From assembly GCA_963833605.1 (NCBI GenBank), contig CAWHYZ010000007.1, positions 1 through 64,000 of the forward strand: a stretch of 64,000 nt of DNA, in the 5' to 3' direction. The DNA comes from JAFAXD01 sp963833605 (GTDB lineage: Bacteria; Pseudomonadota; Alphaproteobacteria; Rhizobiales; Xanthobacteraceae). Below are positions 17,725-29,094 of the stretch, piece after piece. How positions within the stretch are numbered: the stretch's first letter is position 1; each line of letters opens with the position of its first letter. Below the pieces are notes generated by a model. The model did not search any database, was not told the DNA's origin, and saw nothing but the letters and a program-made list of their open reading frames with translations. Position numbers and translations under genes: made by a program.

Positions 17725-18170
17725 CTCACTCACGCCGCCCAGTCGGCTTTGTCGAACCGTGCATCCCGACCCTGGGCCATGCGGTGCCGTCAGGCCCGCA
17801 GTGGGCCCACGAGATTAAGCACGACGGGTTCCGCCTTCATCTGCCGCCGCGACGGCGACCGCGTGCGCGTGTTCTCCCGGCGCGGGCACGAATGGACCGA
17901 GTACGTGCCGTTGATCGCCGAGGCGCTGGCCAAAGCTGCGGGTCAGGTCAGTCACCCTCGATGGCGAGGGCGTGGTGTGCGGCCAGGACAGCGTCTCGGA
18001 CTTCGACCGACTGCGCGCCGCCGTCGGCTGCTTGGGCTCGCGGGATGCGTTCCTCTACGCCTTCGATCTGCTGGAGATCGACGGCGACGATCTGCGCGAC
18101 GTTCCGCCGCGAGACGCTGACCAGCCTGCTACGCAAAGCCCGCGACGGCATCCGGCAACTTCGGCTCGAC
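17725..18170 (+). pseudogene. ATP-dependent DNA ligase N-terminal remnant
   Basis: Ligase sequence is readable through three frames: VGFVEPCIPTLGHAVPSGPQ, WAHEIKHDGFR (the adenylated-lysine motif, Lys in EIKHDG), RRDGDRVRVFSRRGHEWTEY, LDGEGVVC, then SRDAFLYAFDLLEIDGDDLR and RRETLTSLLRKAR. These are motifs I to IV of bacterial ATP-dependent ligases of the LigD/LigC type used in end joining. At least two frameshifts and loss of the C-terminal part make it non-functional. Other pieces of a ligase lie at 19,729, 23,824 and 33,893. Confidence 0.8.
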
Positions 18171-18495
18171 GTGCTCAAGGACATCGAGGCCGACCCGATG
18201 TCAACCGCAACGGATGTCCGGCGCCGTCTGCAAAGCCACGCGCCACTATCGACCGCGCGTTGCAGGCCTTGCATATTCTTGAGTTGTTGAAGTGCTGTGA
18301 AGACCAGATCAAGGATGAAGGCGGCAAAACGGTTTCGCGCTGGTTTTATCGGCTCGACGACGCGATCAAAGTCAGGGACGTGCTCGGGATTGGCTGGCGA
18401 GGTGGAAGATGACGCGCCCTAAGCTCGAACTGATCGCGGTCGATCGAGACGTTCGCATCGATACCATTGGCGTGGATCGGGAAGTATGTTTGAGA
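18171..18495 (+). other. Degenerate coding-like sequence
   Basis: One frame reads TIDRALQALHILELLKCCED, then GGKTVSRWFYRLDDAIKVRD before stopping at 18,410-18,412. It looks like a protein fragment joined in frame to the ligase remnant, but I cannot name the family. The remainder has nothing recognisable. Confidence 0.3.
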
Positions 18496-18523
18496 TTGAC
18501 GTGGACTGATAACTTACCATAAT
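18496..18523 (+). promoter_or_regulatory. Candidate promoter for the 18,560 gene
   Basis: TTGACG (18,496-18,501) and CATAAT (18,518-18,523) are separated by 16 bp and lie 37 bp before the start codon. This is a fair match to a sigma-70-type promoter in otherwise GC-rich DNA. Confidence 0.35.
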
Positions 18524-18559
18524 TGGCAAGGGCACTATAGGTGCTGCACGGAGGCTATC

Positions 18560-18805
18560 TTGTTGGACGAGGAAGAGAAGTACCAGAAGCAGCTTCTTAA
18601 GTTGACCGAAGACATTGAAAATTGTCTGCATGAAATGCCGATGTTATCGTCCTTGAGCGCACTGGCTGCTGTCGTAGGCCATGTGTTATTTTCAGCATCC
18701 CCTTCAAAGGCAGAAAGGGATCACAATTACATATACTTCTTCAAGGAAGTACAAAGACGGTTAGAGATAGCCGATCAGGTAACACGTGATAAAGCAAAGA
18801 ATTAG
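18560..18805 (+). CDS. Small hypothetical protein
   Basis: An 81-aa protein starting with TTG at 18,560, chosen because GGAGG is 5 bp upstream. Residues 1-30 are acidic and helical (LDEEEKYQKQLLKLTEDIEN), and residues about 33-55 are moderately hydrophobic (LSSLSALAAVVGHVLFSAS). The tail is charged. No signal peptide or known domain. Base composition is lower in GC than its surroundings, suggesting acquisition from elsewhere. Confidence 0.5.
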   Translation: MLDEEEKYQKQLLKLTEDIENCLHEMPMLSSLSALAAVVGHVLFSASPSKAERDHNYIYFFKEVQRRLEIADQVTRDKAKN

Positions 18806-19251
18806 AGGCCAATAACGACGGCGATGCAGCCGCCTTCGCCACTGCGCTGGCAGAAGCCCGCCATCCCGTAGCTCCTGTCGTTCGCTAACGACGCGGCCGA
18901 GCCAAGCCTGCAAAATTCGCGGTTTTATACAGAGCTAAATGACCGCAAAAGCCCTTGGCACTTATTGCAAGTCTCGCTTCGGGGAAGCCGCTTTGACCAG
19001 TTCAGGCGCGATTTGATGCGCCGCCCCGTCCGGCGATCGACGCTCGGTGCTGGTGGCCGCCTGGACGGCAACGCGATCTCGATGTCGGCTCCTGGGGCTT
19101 GGTACGCATGCGCAACGCTCAACACTACGCACCAAGCATATCCCGTGGCAGGCCGCGCCGGTAGGCTTCGTTAAAAGACCCCCGGTACCCTGCTTAATAG
19201 GGAAGGACCCATGAGCCTCGTGGTTAGTGCCGCTTAGGACGGCCGGTTGAT
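18806..19251. other. Non-coding stretch with dispersed repeat, copy 2
   Basis: 18,990-19,130 is the second copy of the intergenic repeat described at 11,340. The remainder has no supported gene. The region ends at the start codon of the DUF5681-like gene. Confidence 0.4.
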
Positions 19252-19617
19252 ATGACCGAAAATCTGCCATCACCACCAAGGCCTAAGAAGCGCCCGGCAA
19301 TGCCTGGGGCTGGCAGGCCCAAGGGTTCGATCACCATCGCGGACCGCTCATTCCGGCTTCAGATGGCGACAGCGGCTGCTCGGCACTATCCCGAGGTGAT
19401 CGCGTTCTGGTCTGAGGTGCTTGAGAACAAGAAGAAGAATTACACCATCGCTGAGCGCCTGGAGGCGAGCGATCGCTTGATGGCGTATGGCTTTGGCAAG
19501 CCACCGCAGGCGATTGAGGGACATTTCACTGAGGCGAAGAAACAGATCCTCGAAGTTCGGTGGATGGAGCCAGACCCCAACGACCGCTCGAAATACATCG
19601 CGCCCGAGCCCGATTGA
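19252..19617 (+). CDS. DUF5681-like / terminase-small-subunit-like protein
   Basis: A 121-aa protein. The start is Pro-Lys rich, followed by PGAGRPKGSITIADRS (about 22-37), the GxGRPKGS signature of a phage-associated DNA-binding family. The remainder is helical (ATAAARHYPEVIAFWSEVLE, EASDRLMAYGFGKPPQAIEG), as in small terminase-like proteins in which a GKPPQ motif ends the helical block. A partial, internally deleted copy lies at 17,072. A second family member is at 35,954. Function is inferred only from family resemblance. Confidence 0.55.
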   Translation: MTENLPSPPRPKKRPAMPGAGRPKGSITIADRSFRLQMATAAARHYPEVIAFWSEVLENKKKNYTIAERLEASDRLMAYGFGKPPQAIEGHFTEAKKQILEVRWMEPDPNDRSKYIAPEPD

Positions 19618-20178
19618 TGGACGGCGCGGACGTGATGGTCGCGTAACTATCGCGGGGATCACGTCCGTCTGAACGCCGCGCGGTCGCCCCACGCGCCGTT
19701 CGCGAAGCCCTTGCGCCGTGAGCCTTGGACCGTTCGCCGCGAGACGCTGGCCAGCCTGTTGCGCAAGCCCGGTCGAGCAAACCGGCGCGCGTTCATCGCA
19801 GGGCTTGGGAGCGCAGCGGTGTAGCCGCCAGTTGCGCGGGCAACTGACAGCGATCCTCGGCTGAACGCATAAAAAACGGTGGACCTATATCGAACGATAT
19901 ATGCCCTGACAGTTGCGCCACGAACCGCGACAGATAAAATATAACGAACGGGATGTGAGATGCACGGGCTGCGGCGGTTTCCTAATCAAAATAAACAAAA
20001 CCACTAGACTAGTATTCAGTACAATCCGCCTAACACGCTGCTTTCATCGCATCCAAATAACAATTTGATCGAATCCGGTCGAGGCGTGGGGCAGCCGTCC
20101 TTCTAAACCAATCGGGTAGAGCGCGAACGTTAGCTACCTAATCCAAGTACGCCGGGAGTAATCTTCTTTGGGGGAGAT
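19618..20178. other. Intergenic stretch with palindrome and two gene remnants
   Basis: 19,627-19,636 and 19,658-19,667 form the 10-bp inverted repeat shared with 17,304. 19,729-19,768 encodes RRETLASLLRK, a DNA ligase fragment. It is joined directly to NRRAFIAGLGSAAV and a stop (19,778-19,824), the start of an ABC substrate-binding signal peptide. From 19,850 to 20,178 the DNA is AT-richer with no gene and probably carries the promoter of the next gene. Confidence 0.6.
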
Positions 20179-23100
20179 ATGAGCCAACTTTATGCGAAAT
20201 TCAGTCTCAATTTATACGATGTCTCAGAACCGTACAGTACGAACCTGACTCCGCTGGACGACAAGGCCTCCATCGTACAGACCATCAATGGACAAACCTA
20301 TCTTATATCTCTTTCTACAACCCTAACTGACGGCGGGTACCACCCCTACCTATTCGGCAAACTCGTCCCGACAAATGGACAAGGCGCTACTAATTTGGGC
20401 CCTGGTTCGAGCCCTCAGGGGAAAACGACAGCATTTCTCATTTCGATTGGGCGCCAGTCACGACGAGTGAGTTAGTTCCGCAATCCTACGATGTCACGCA
20501 ACTAAACAATGTTGCGCCAACCTTGGTGAATTATCGAAGTTTCCCAAACATTGTTCTCGATAATTATCAGTACGATGTTTACGGACAAGATGCTCATCTG
20601 CAAGAGTTGCAGTTTACCCTCCTGACTTTGGGAGGCGTTTCCCAGACAAAAATCGTATCGGACGGTGAAGATCCAGCTTCGTTTATAGCTGATTTCTACG
20701 CGCCGGCCACCTCTCAAAATTATACCGTCATTGCCGATCCGAAACAGTCGTTTATTGCTGTTGTCTATTATCCGCAATATATTTGGGTTGATCTTGGCAC
20801 TTCACCAGATCTCTTCACCACTGCAGCTGACACGGTCGATTTCAACAATCTAAAACCCGATCAACAGGCGATAATTCAAGCCGGCGCGAACCTGTATGAC
20901 GCTCTCGGCGGAGCTGACATCTCACATTGCCGGATCTGAACGCGGCAGTCCCGGGGGGCTACAGCGAGACCAACGCTTTCTCTGCGGGCGCGGGCAACGA
21001 TTTCGTGACAGGCGGCAATCGCAATGACAGGATAGATGGTGGAAGTGGCAATGATTATCTGATTGGCGGAACGGGCTCTGATGTTATCGATGGAGGTGAC
21101 GGAAACGATATCATAGTCGCCGGAGATGCGTCGGCATCGTTTGCCGGGGTCATTTCACCCGATAATGCAGCCAATACTTTGCGCGGAGGAGACGGAGACG
21201 ACCAGCTCTATGCCATTACGCAGCAGCCAAACTTGACCGACGTGCTTGATGGCGGTCCTGGCCTGGATACCTATTACGTTGATGGCCGCGAGAAGATTGT
21301 CCAATTTGAACCGCATGAAAGTGCCTATCTCATTTCGGGTAATACGCTCGACAAGGCGATTGTGTACTCTTCGCCGACACGAACTTCGATCAGCTTCTTC
21401 AGTGACGACCTAAGCACCCTTGTTGCGCGGATTGAGTTTGGCAACCAGATCTCTCCAAACTATTTCGTGGTGCAGTTCAACGCCATCGCGGGATCGCCTC
21501 AATCGGTAAAGATTACCTACGATCCTGATGTTCCGGCCAAGCTCGATGCGTCCGCGCAGCAATCGGTAAAATCGATCCATCATTATGCGTGCATTCTCAA
21601 CCAATTTTTAAGTTCGGCGTTGGCCAATTGTTTTCAGGCATCATTGATACGGCGGCTGAGAAGGCTGGTGAGGAGGCAGTCAAGCAATGGATAGCGGACC
21701 GGGTCCTGGATAAGACCGGTGATCTCACGTCGGCAATCGTAGCCGACGCAGTAACCGAGGTCCTGAAGGAATTGGGAAAAGACGCTATTCTCGACAAATT
21801 ATTGAAAGGTATTGACCTAAAATGCGAGCTCGTCGAAACCGAGGTCGCTGATGCTGTCACCACAGTCTTAACTACTTTTGTACCAAAGCCACTCGGGATT
21901 GGGATTGGACTTGGTTTCGCGATTATTAAGTCGGGATTTGAGGCTTTTCTCCAATCGCTTGATGGCCAGCTCGACCAGGATTTCGAGCGTTCGCCTACGA
22001 CGCGAGAGTTCATTAGGCCAAAGCCCGGCGTCACCCTTGACTCAGGCAATTTTCAAACGGATGACGCTAACTTTATCACGGTGCGATCTACGGCAGACTT
22101 GCAAAATGTCACTCCGGACGCGGCTAAAGAAAATACCTTGCTGTCCAGTGTTGACGTTGATCATGCCCCCTCTGGCATTCAAAAGGTCTATCTGCTCGAC
22201 GTTACAAACGGTGCAGCTCCCACAAAGCTTGTCGGCAACGATCTTGCCAACGATCTGAAGGGTAACAGCTCCGCAAACATCATTAGCGGTGGAGGCGGGC
22301 AAGACACTTTCACTGGGGGCGCCAATAGCGACGTTTTTGTCATTGATACGTCCTCACTTTTTCATATGCAAACCGCCGCTCTCAATTCGCAATCTGCCAC
22401 TTCGCCGATAGACATAACCGACTACGATCAGGGAAACGCGATTTTAGCTGATCTTAACATTGGTCTGTATGATCCAACTGAAGGCGACCAAATCGACCTT
22501 TCAGCTATCTTGTCAGCCGCATACAACCATGGCTCGGGACAGCCTGTAGCATCTCTTATGCGTGCGGTGGCCGATACGACAGGTGCGAAGCTCCTGATCG
22601 ACATAGATGGCGCGACAAATGGCGTGCAATGGCTGGCCACCGCTCACCTGGTTGGGCTCAAGGCCGGCAACTCGGTCAACGTTATCCTGGATTTATCGCT
22701 TGCAGCGGGCTCCGACATCTCAGTAGTCCCACCGACGCACGGCGACTTTAACGGGGACGGCCATAGCGACGTGCTGTTCAACAGCTCGGCTGGTGGGACC
22801 TATGGCGCGCAGTACGAATGGCAGATGAATGATCGGGAGGTACAAGCCCCTGGCGCCATTGATCTCTACGACAAAGCGTTCAGCGTGCAGGTCGCCGGAG
22901 ACTTCGATGGCAACGGCAAGAGCGATCTCCTGTTCGAGAACCCGGATACCGGCGGTGTCTGGGAATGGCGGCTGGACGGAACCAGCATCATCAGCCAGGG
23001 CGCGGTCGATGTCGGCGACAAGAGCTATCACCTGCTCGGCAGTGCCGACTTCGATGGTAACGGGACAGGCGATCTGCTGTGGCGCAATGATGCCGGCTTT

Positions 23101-23727
23101 GTCTACGAGTGGCTGATGAAGGATCAGGCCAGTACCGTCGGCAGCGATACGCCAGCCCCGGTCGGCGCGCTCGATCCATCCTGGCACCTGGTCGGCGCCG
23201 GTGACTTCAACGGTGACGGCAATGCTGACCTGTTGCTGCACTACAAGAACGCCGCCAATCCGGCTGACCCCGCCAATGGCGCATTCGACATCTGGCAGAT
23301 GAACGGCAATGCGGTTCAGGCGACGCTTGGGGTGGAACGGCCGAACGCCGCCTGGCAGACCCTCGGGGTCGGCGACTTCAATGGCGATGGGGTTGCCGAT
23401 ATTGCGATCCGCAACGTCAGCAACACGCCCGACAACGGCGCGGTCTGGGTCTATCTGATGAACGGAACCGTCACCCAACACGCCGACGGATCGAAGACCG
23501 CCGATATCAAAGCCCAGGGCGCCGCCGGGATTGCCGATGCCGCAACCTGGGACGTGGCGCAGATCGGTGATTTCAATGGCAACCACAAGGACGACATCCT
23601 ATTTCGCAACGATGCCGGTCATTTCTACTCATGGGACATGGATGGCGCACATATTCAATCCGAGGGCGCAGTCCCCTGGGCCGATCCGGGCCAGCACGTG
23701 GTCACCCACCATTGGGACTTGGTGTGA
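20179..23727 (+). CDS. Large RTX/FG-GAP repeat protein (three frameshifts)
   Basis: About 1183 aa if three single-base losses (near 20,420, 20,920 and 21,585) are corrected; the four pieces join without loss of sequence. The N-terminal about 250 residues are unknown. RTX calcium-binding repeats follow (GAGNDFVTGGNRNDRIDGG and GSGNDYLIGG, about 21,000-21,130). A helical part has AAEKAGEEAVKQWIADRVLD and a glycine-rich hydrophobic segment PKPLGIGIGLGFAIIKSGFE (about 21,890-21,950), which might enter a membrane (inference). A second RTX-like patch is near 22,270. The C-terminal about 330 residues are FG-GAP/VCBS repeats (DFNGDGHSDVLF, DFDGNGKSDLLFE and others) ending HHWDLV. Export by type I secretion is likely. 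Confidence 0.75.
22735..23727 (+). repeat. FG-GAP module, copy within the 20,179 gene
   Basis: About 990 bp closely matching 29,094-30,000 plus 31,325-31,404 at both protein and DNA level. Repeated blades contain DFxGDGxxDxLF calcium-binding loops. A third, partial copy is inverted at 16,729-17,058. The long identity makes recombination between the two giant genes likely. Confidence 0.85.
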
Positions 23728-24296
23728 AGTAGGACCTTCGCTGTCTCTAACCGCCGGCCCCCGTATGCGTTGGGCGACATGCGCACCTTCGAACTCGTGG
23801 CGGAATTGGATCGAGCAGCTGCGATCGCTGGACTGGATCAACGTGAAGAACACGGATGCCCCGGCGGCGACAAGAGTGATCGAAGGATGACATCCAATCG
23901 GCAGACCGTGCGTCGGCAGAACGGCCGTGAGCAGACCACAAGAGACAGTATTTTATTCCGCGTCTGTGCCTTCAACGTTTTGCGGGCAACGAACCCAGTG
24001 CCGGCTTGGCATCGATGACCAGGACCCAAAGAGCCCTCGATGACATAACGCGTAGGGTCGTAGCCGCCGCCCAACATGCGGAAACTATTTTTATGCAATC
24101 TAGAATAGATCTTGTATTAACAGGTGCAGGAAGGTACGATTTCACCACTCGACAGATTTTCGGCCGAGATCCAGCCGAACCATGTGACAGACAAGTTCGC
24201 GCCAATCGCAAGCGCAAACCAAAATAAATTCTGCGAGCTTGTGCGAACGGGAGCGGCACACCGGTTGCCATAACGGTGTGCCCGGGAGGCAAAGAC
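23728..24296 (+). other. Intergenic stretch with ligase tail fragment
   Basis: 23,830-23,890 encodes LDWINVKNTDAPAATRVIEG and a stop, the C-terminus of ATP-dependent DNA ligases (usual form PDWIKVKNP). Immediately upstream, LGDMRTFEL at about 23,772-23,798 may be a diverged piece of the TLGNMREL family. The remainder up to 24,296 has no supported gene. Confidence 0.55.
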
Positions 24297-24459
24297 ATGG
24301 TTCGCCAACTCGGCCAATCAGCGCTGGACAGAGTACAGCCAAACACAGTCACCTCTCAGGAGGTAGCTGATATAGCCCAGAATTCTATTGGAACCCCTTG
24401 GACTATTGATGGCTGCACAGACTTCGTTTACGCCGTGACCTATTTAGCCGGACTGCCAT

Positions 24460-25856
24460 GAGCTATGGGCGAAAGTTGGTGACGGCATGAAGGGGTAAGG
24501 CGGCGTATCGTGGGGGTGCTTGACGCCTCCACTTCTCCACCGAAGGAGTGATACGCCGTGACCGAGACTAACGTTTTCCAACTCTCCCAGCCAGGAACTT
24601 TTGCCGACCCGCTGACCGAGGTTTTGCGCAACGGCGCGCGAGCGCTGCTGGCGCAGGCCGTCGAGGCGGAAGTGGCGGCCTTGCTCAGCGGCCATGCCGA
24701 CAAGCTGACCGATGATGGTCGCCAACGACTGGTGCGCCACGGACATCTGCCGGAACGCGAGATCATGACCGGCATCGGTCCGGTCGCGGTGCGCTGCCCG
24801 CGTGTGCGCGACCGTGTCGGCGAAGGCTCGGAGCGCATCCGCTTCTCGTCGGCGATTCTGCCGCCCTACGCGCGCCGGTCGAAGAGCCTCGAGGTGTTGA
24901 TCCCGATCCTCTACCTCAAGGGCATCTCCACCGGCGACTTCGAGGAGGCGCTGATCGCGCTGCTCGGCAAGGACGCCGGCGGGCTCTCGGCCTCGACCAT
25001 CGGACGCCTCAAGGACGCCTGGTCGGAGGAGCATGCGCGCTGGAGCAAGCGCGATCTCTCCGCCAAGCGCTACGTCTACTTCTGGGTCGACGGCATCCAC
25101 GTGCAGGCCAGGCTCGAGGATGCCGCGCAGTGCCTACTGGTCATCATCGGAGCTACGCCCGAGGGCAAGAAAGAGCTCGTCGGCCTGATCGACGGTGTGC
25201 GCGAGAGTGCGCAATCCTGGAGGGAGCTGCTGCTCGACCTGAAGCGGCGCGGACTTGCGGCAGCGCCCGAGCTCGCGGTCGCCGACGGCGCGCTCGGCTT
25301 CTGGCAGGCAATCGAGGAAGTGTGGCCCAAGACGCGCGGACAGCGCTGCTGGGTGCACAAGACCGCGAACGTCCTGAACAAGCTGCCGAAAGAGCCAGCA
25401 ACCGAAAGCCAAGCGGGCGCTGCAAGAGATCTGGATGGCCGAGACCAAGAAGGATGCACTCGTCGCGTTCGATGCCTTCGTCGAAACCTGGGGCGTCAAA
25501 TACGACAAGGCGGTCGAGTGCTTGATCAAGGATCGCGACGCGCTGCTCGCCTTCTACGACTTCCCGGCCGAGCACTGGAAGCATCTGCGCACGACCAACG
25601 TCATCGAAAGCTCGTTCGCGACCGTGCGCCATCGTACCGTGCGCTCGAAGGGATGTCTCTCGAACAAGACCGCGCTCGCCATGATCTTCAAGCTCGCCGA
25701 GGCCGCCGAGAAAAGCTGGCGTCGTCTCGATGGTCACAACCAGTTGCCGAAAGTCATCCTCGGTGTAAAGTTCACCGACGGAATCGAGGTCGTCAGATCG
25801 CAAGCTCAAGCCGCTGCCGCCTGATCCCTTCCGTCACCAAAATTTGGCGATAGCTC
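24460..25856 (+). mobile_element. IS256-family insertion sequence
   Basis: A 1397-bp element. The left end is GAGCTATGGGCGAAAG at 24,460. The right end, reverse complemented from 25,856, is GAGCTATCGCCAAATT, and both continue to TTGGTGACGG. It is flanked by a perfect 9-bp target duplication GACTGCCAT (24,451-24,459 and 25,857-25,865). Removing the element and one duplicate restores the interrupted frame (YLAGLPFFDLRGV). The perfect duplication indicates a recent insertion. Confidence 0.95.
24558..25824 (+). CDS. IS256-family transposase (one frameshift)
   Basis: A mutator-type DDE transposase of about 421 aa after correction of one extra A in the AAA at about 25,388-25,391 (expected LPKSQQPKAKRALQEIW). 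Catalytic residues are the Asp in YFWVDGIHVQAR, the Asp in ELAVADGALGFW and the Glu in TTNVIESSFATVRHR, with the conserved WVHKTANVLNKLP before the shift. GTG at 24,558 is used with GAAGGAG upstream. The shift at a homopolymer could be a sequencing error. If real, the element cannot move unaided. Confidence 0.9.
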
Positions 25857-26317
25857 GACTGCCATTCTTTGATTTGAGAGGTGTCAAAGCATTTGTTAAC
25901 GGCGATCCCCTTATGCCGGAGGATACAGCAAGTGGCTTTGAGGTACCACACCGTCTTGATTTAAACAAAGGTTGGAAGCCAGATCAGCCCGGCGATGGAT
26001 GGGAAATTGTTCAGCACGATAATACGGTTGCTTCCATTCTCGCCAATCTTTCCGTTGGCTCTGTTGTTCGGGCCTATAAAGTAGCAAGTGAGACAGGAGA
26101 TGACTTCCCGGGTCATGAATTTATAGTTACGCGCCAGGACGCCTCCGGCACATGGTATGCAGTCGACAATACCCATCCAGGGGACCATGAAATTTGGGAG
26201 CATCCCCTTAATACAGATTGGGCGGCATGGGCGTATATCTCGACGCTACCGGATCATGTCTACATTTCGCGTTTGGCCCCGAATTTTCCGCTTCCGGATG
26301 ACTACGATGGAAATCCG

Positions 26318-28560
26318 CAAACCACTGGAACTGTTTCCGTCGACGGCGGTCAGGTTCTCGGCAATATTGATCGACAGGGAGATGCAGACTGGTTCAAGAT
26401 ACAATTAGTTCAAGGCCACGCGTATACCTTTCACCTTGAAAGTGGCACACCTCCTCAGGTCACGCCTTTCTTAGCAGATCCCTATCTGTCCCTGTATAAC
26501 AGCAATGGGGAGTTTTTAAGTTACGACGACGATGGCGGTCCCGGTCTAAACTCCGAGTTGACATATACCGCCGACTACACAGGAATCTACTTCCTTAGCG
26601 CCCGCTCAGCGGTAGTTGGTGGGACCGGGACGTATCGAATTTGGGACCCGCCCGCGATCGGGACTGGCTCCTTGTCGATCGACAACCTTTCGATCAGTGA
26701 GGGCAACAGCGGGACGAAAGTGGCCACATTCACGGTCACGCGAACCGGCGGCACCGCAGCGTTTGACGTCAACTTTTTCACCTCCGACGGGGGTGCCACG
26801 CTCGCTGACGGGGACTACGTTGGGAACTCGGGAACGCTGCACTTCGGCACCAACGTCAATTCGCAGCCGATCTCGATCACAATCAACGGGGACACTAAGG
26901 TCGAGTTCCGACGAAGGTTTCTTCGTCAACTTATCTGGAGCGACCAACGGTGCGAGCATCAGCAACAATCTCGGAATAGGTACCATTACCACCGATGATT
27001 CAACCGACACAACGGCGCCTGTATTCGTCAACCTCAACCCGCTTACGCTTGCTGTCGGGGCAACCGCAACCATTACGTCTAGCCTCCTTTCGGTCAACGA
27101 TCCCGACAATGCCCATTCCCAACTGACATACACCATCACTTCATCGCCCTCGCACGGTACGCTGCTAAGGAACGGGTCGGCCACTTCGTCATTTACTCAG
27201 GATGACGTTCGACAACAACCTGATCACGTATCAGGAGAACGGGAGCGTCGCGTCTTCCGACGCTTTCATATTCAATGTCTCGGATCCCGGCGGCAACCAC
27301 ACCGCCAACGCGGCGTTTCAATTCCAGATCATCAACCCACAAATTCCCACCCTGTCGCTTTCACCGGCAACCGTCACACACAACGAAGGAAACGCCGGCG
27401 CCAACACAGATTTCACATTTCTCGTAACGCTCGTTGGGGCAAGCAATCAGCAAACCACGGCGCAATGGTTTACAACGTGGTCGTCAACGTTCGATTTGGC
27501 GGATTTCACTGGCGTATATAATGGTAATTTGAGCTTCGATCTCGGTGGGTCCAGCACCCAGACAGTCACGATACACGTGCTTGGCGATGACGTTGTCGAG
27601 CCAGACGAAACGTTTGTCGTGCATCTGATCAATGCCAGCGGCGCTCAGATCAATGCGAATGCTTCTTTAGCGACCGGCACCGTACTAAACGATGACGCAG
27701 GCGACTTAACAGCGCCGGTGCTCAGCAACAACATTAGCCTGCCTGTCACTTTCGGCGGGACGGGAACCATTACGTCTAGCCTCCTTTCGGTCAACGATCC
27801 CGACAATGCCCATTCCCAACTGACATACACCATCACTTCATCGCCCTCGCACGGTACGCTGCTAAGGAACGGGTCGGCCACTTCGTCATTTACTCAGGAT
27901 GACGTCGACAACGACTTGATCACGTATCAGGAGAACGGGAGCATCGCGTCATCCGATCGCTTTGCGTTCAATGTTTCCGATCCTGCCAGCAACCACACCG
28001 CCAACGCGCTGTTTCAATTCGAAATTGGCGGGTCTACGCAGCTCCTGATACTCGGCGACAATGCCATGTGGAACGCCGGCAACTTTCAGCTTCTCAATAC
28101 ATTCACGAACGGTGGGGGGGACCCACCGCCAACTCTGTATTATTACGGGCCGATAGCTGCCTCCGGATTTACACTTACCAACCTCAGCCGGAGCGATTTC
28201 TCATTCACCTCCTGGGATTCTAATTGGGCAAGCACCTTTGGGTATTTCTACGATGGCCTCCGCGTGCTCGATGTGCCCCAAGGCCCTAACGGCGCCTCGA
28301 CGATCCGATTGGAGAAGCAGGATGAAACCCCTTTCTCCGCGAAGGCCATCGATCTCGACACAAACTTTGCCGAGACAGTCTCTGTGACATTCACCGGACT
28401 AAAATTTGATAATACCACCGTCACACAAACGTTTAATTTGGACACGACCCAAGGCCTTCAAACCTTTAGTTTCAATGATAATTTTGCAAACCTCAAGCAA
28501 TTGAACTTTACCCCCTCCGACAACGTTCTTTTCGATAACTTCGTCATCGACCCAAATCCA
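26318..28560 (+). other. PPC, Calx-beta and cadherin-like domain array
   Basis: This segment of the giant gene carries the calcium-binding adhesion-type modules. The two cadherin-like domains share about 138 bp of exact identity (27,068-27,206 and 27,764-27,903, encoding SVNDPDNAHSQLTYTITSSP), apart from one extra T at about 27,205 that breaks the frame in the first copy. The second copy reads correctly through the same site (DDVDNDLITYQENGS), so the original frame is clear. Confidence 0.75.
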
Positions 28561-28590
28561 GACTTTGACACGTTCCCCCCACGTTAACCC

Positions 28591-29094
28591 CGGTCGCCAA
28601 TCAGACCAAGGAGGCGACCAGCCCCGTCGGCGCCGCGGCGACGTTCTCCGCGACTGCGACCGACATCGTCGATGGCATCGACGCGGTCGTGTTCACGGAG
28701 GGCAATGTGGTCGTCCACTCCGGCGACACGTTCAGTCTCGGCACCCACACCATCACGGCGCGCGCGACCGACGCGCATAACAACTCCGCGTCCGAGAGCT
28801 TCACCATCACGGTGCGGGACAGCACGTCGCCGACACTGACCCCGGTCGCCAATCAGACCAAGGAGGCGACCAGCCCCGTCGGCGCCGCGGCGACGTTCTC
28901 CGCGACTGCGACCGACATCGTCGATGGCATCGACGCGGTCGTGTTCACGGAGGGCAATGTGGTCGTCCACTCCGGCGACACGTTCAGTCTCGGCACCCAC
29001 ACCATCACGGCGAGCGCGACCGACGCGCATAACAACTCCGCGTCCGAGAGCTTCACCATCACGGTGCGGGACACGACGCCGCGGACGGTGCGCA
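28591..29094 (+). repeat. Two near-identical HYR repeats
   Basis: 252-bp tandem repeats (84 aa; CGGTCGCCAATCAGACC at 28,591 and 28,843) differing at only a few bases. Each encodes VANQTKEATSPVGAAATFSA and SLGTHTITARATDAHNNSAS (or TASAT), the hyalin-repeat (HYR) fold. The run of six C just upstream (28,575-28,580) is one short of that needed to keep frame (DTFPPTLTPVA). Confidence 0.85.

Noticed and set aside
24006..24227. 73-aa plus-strand ORF before the giant gene
   Set aside because: No ribosome binding site, domain or conserved-looking block.
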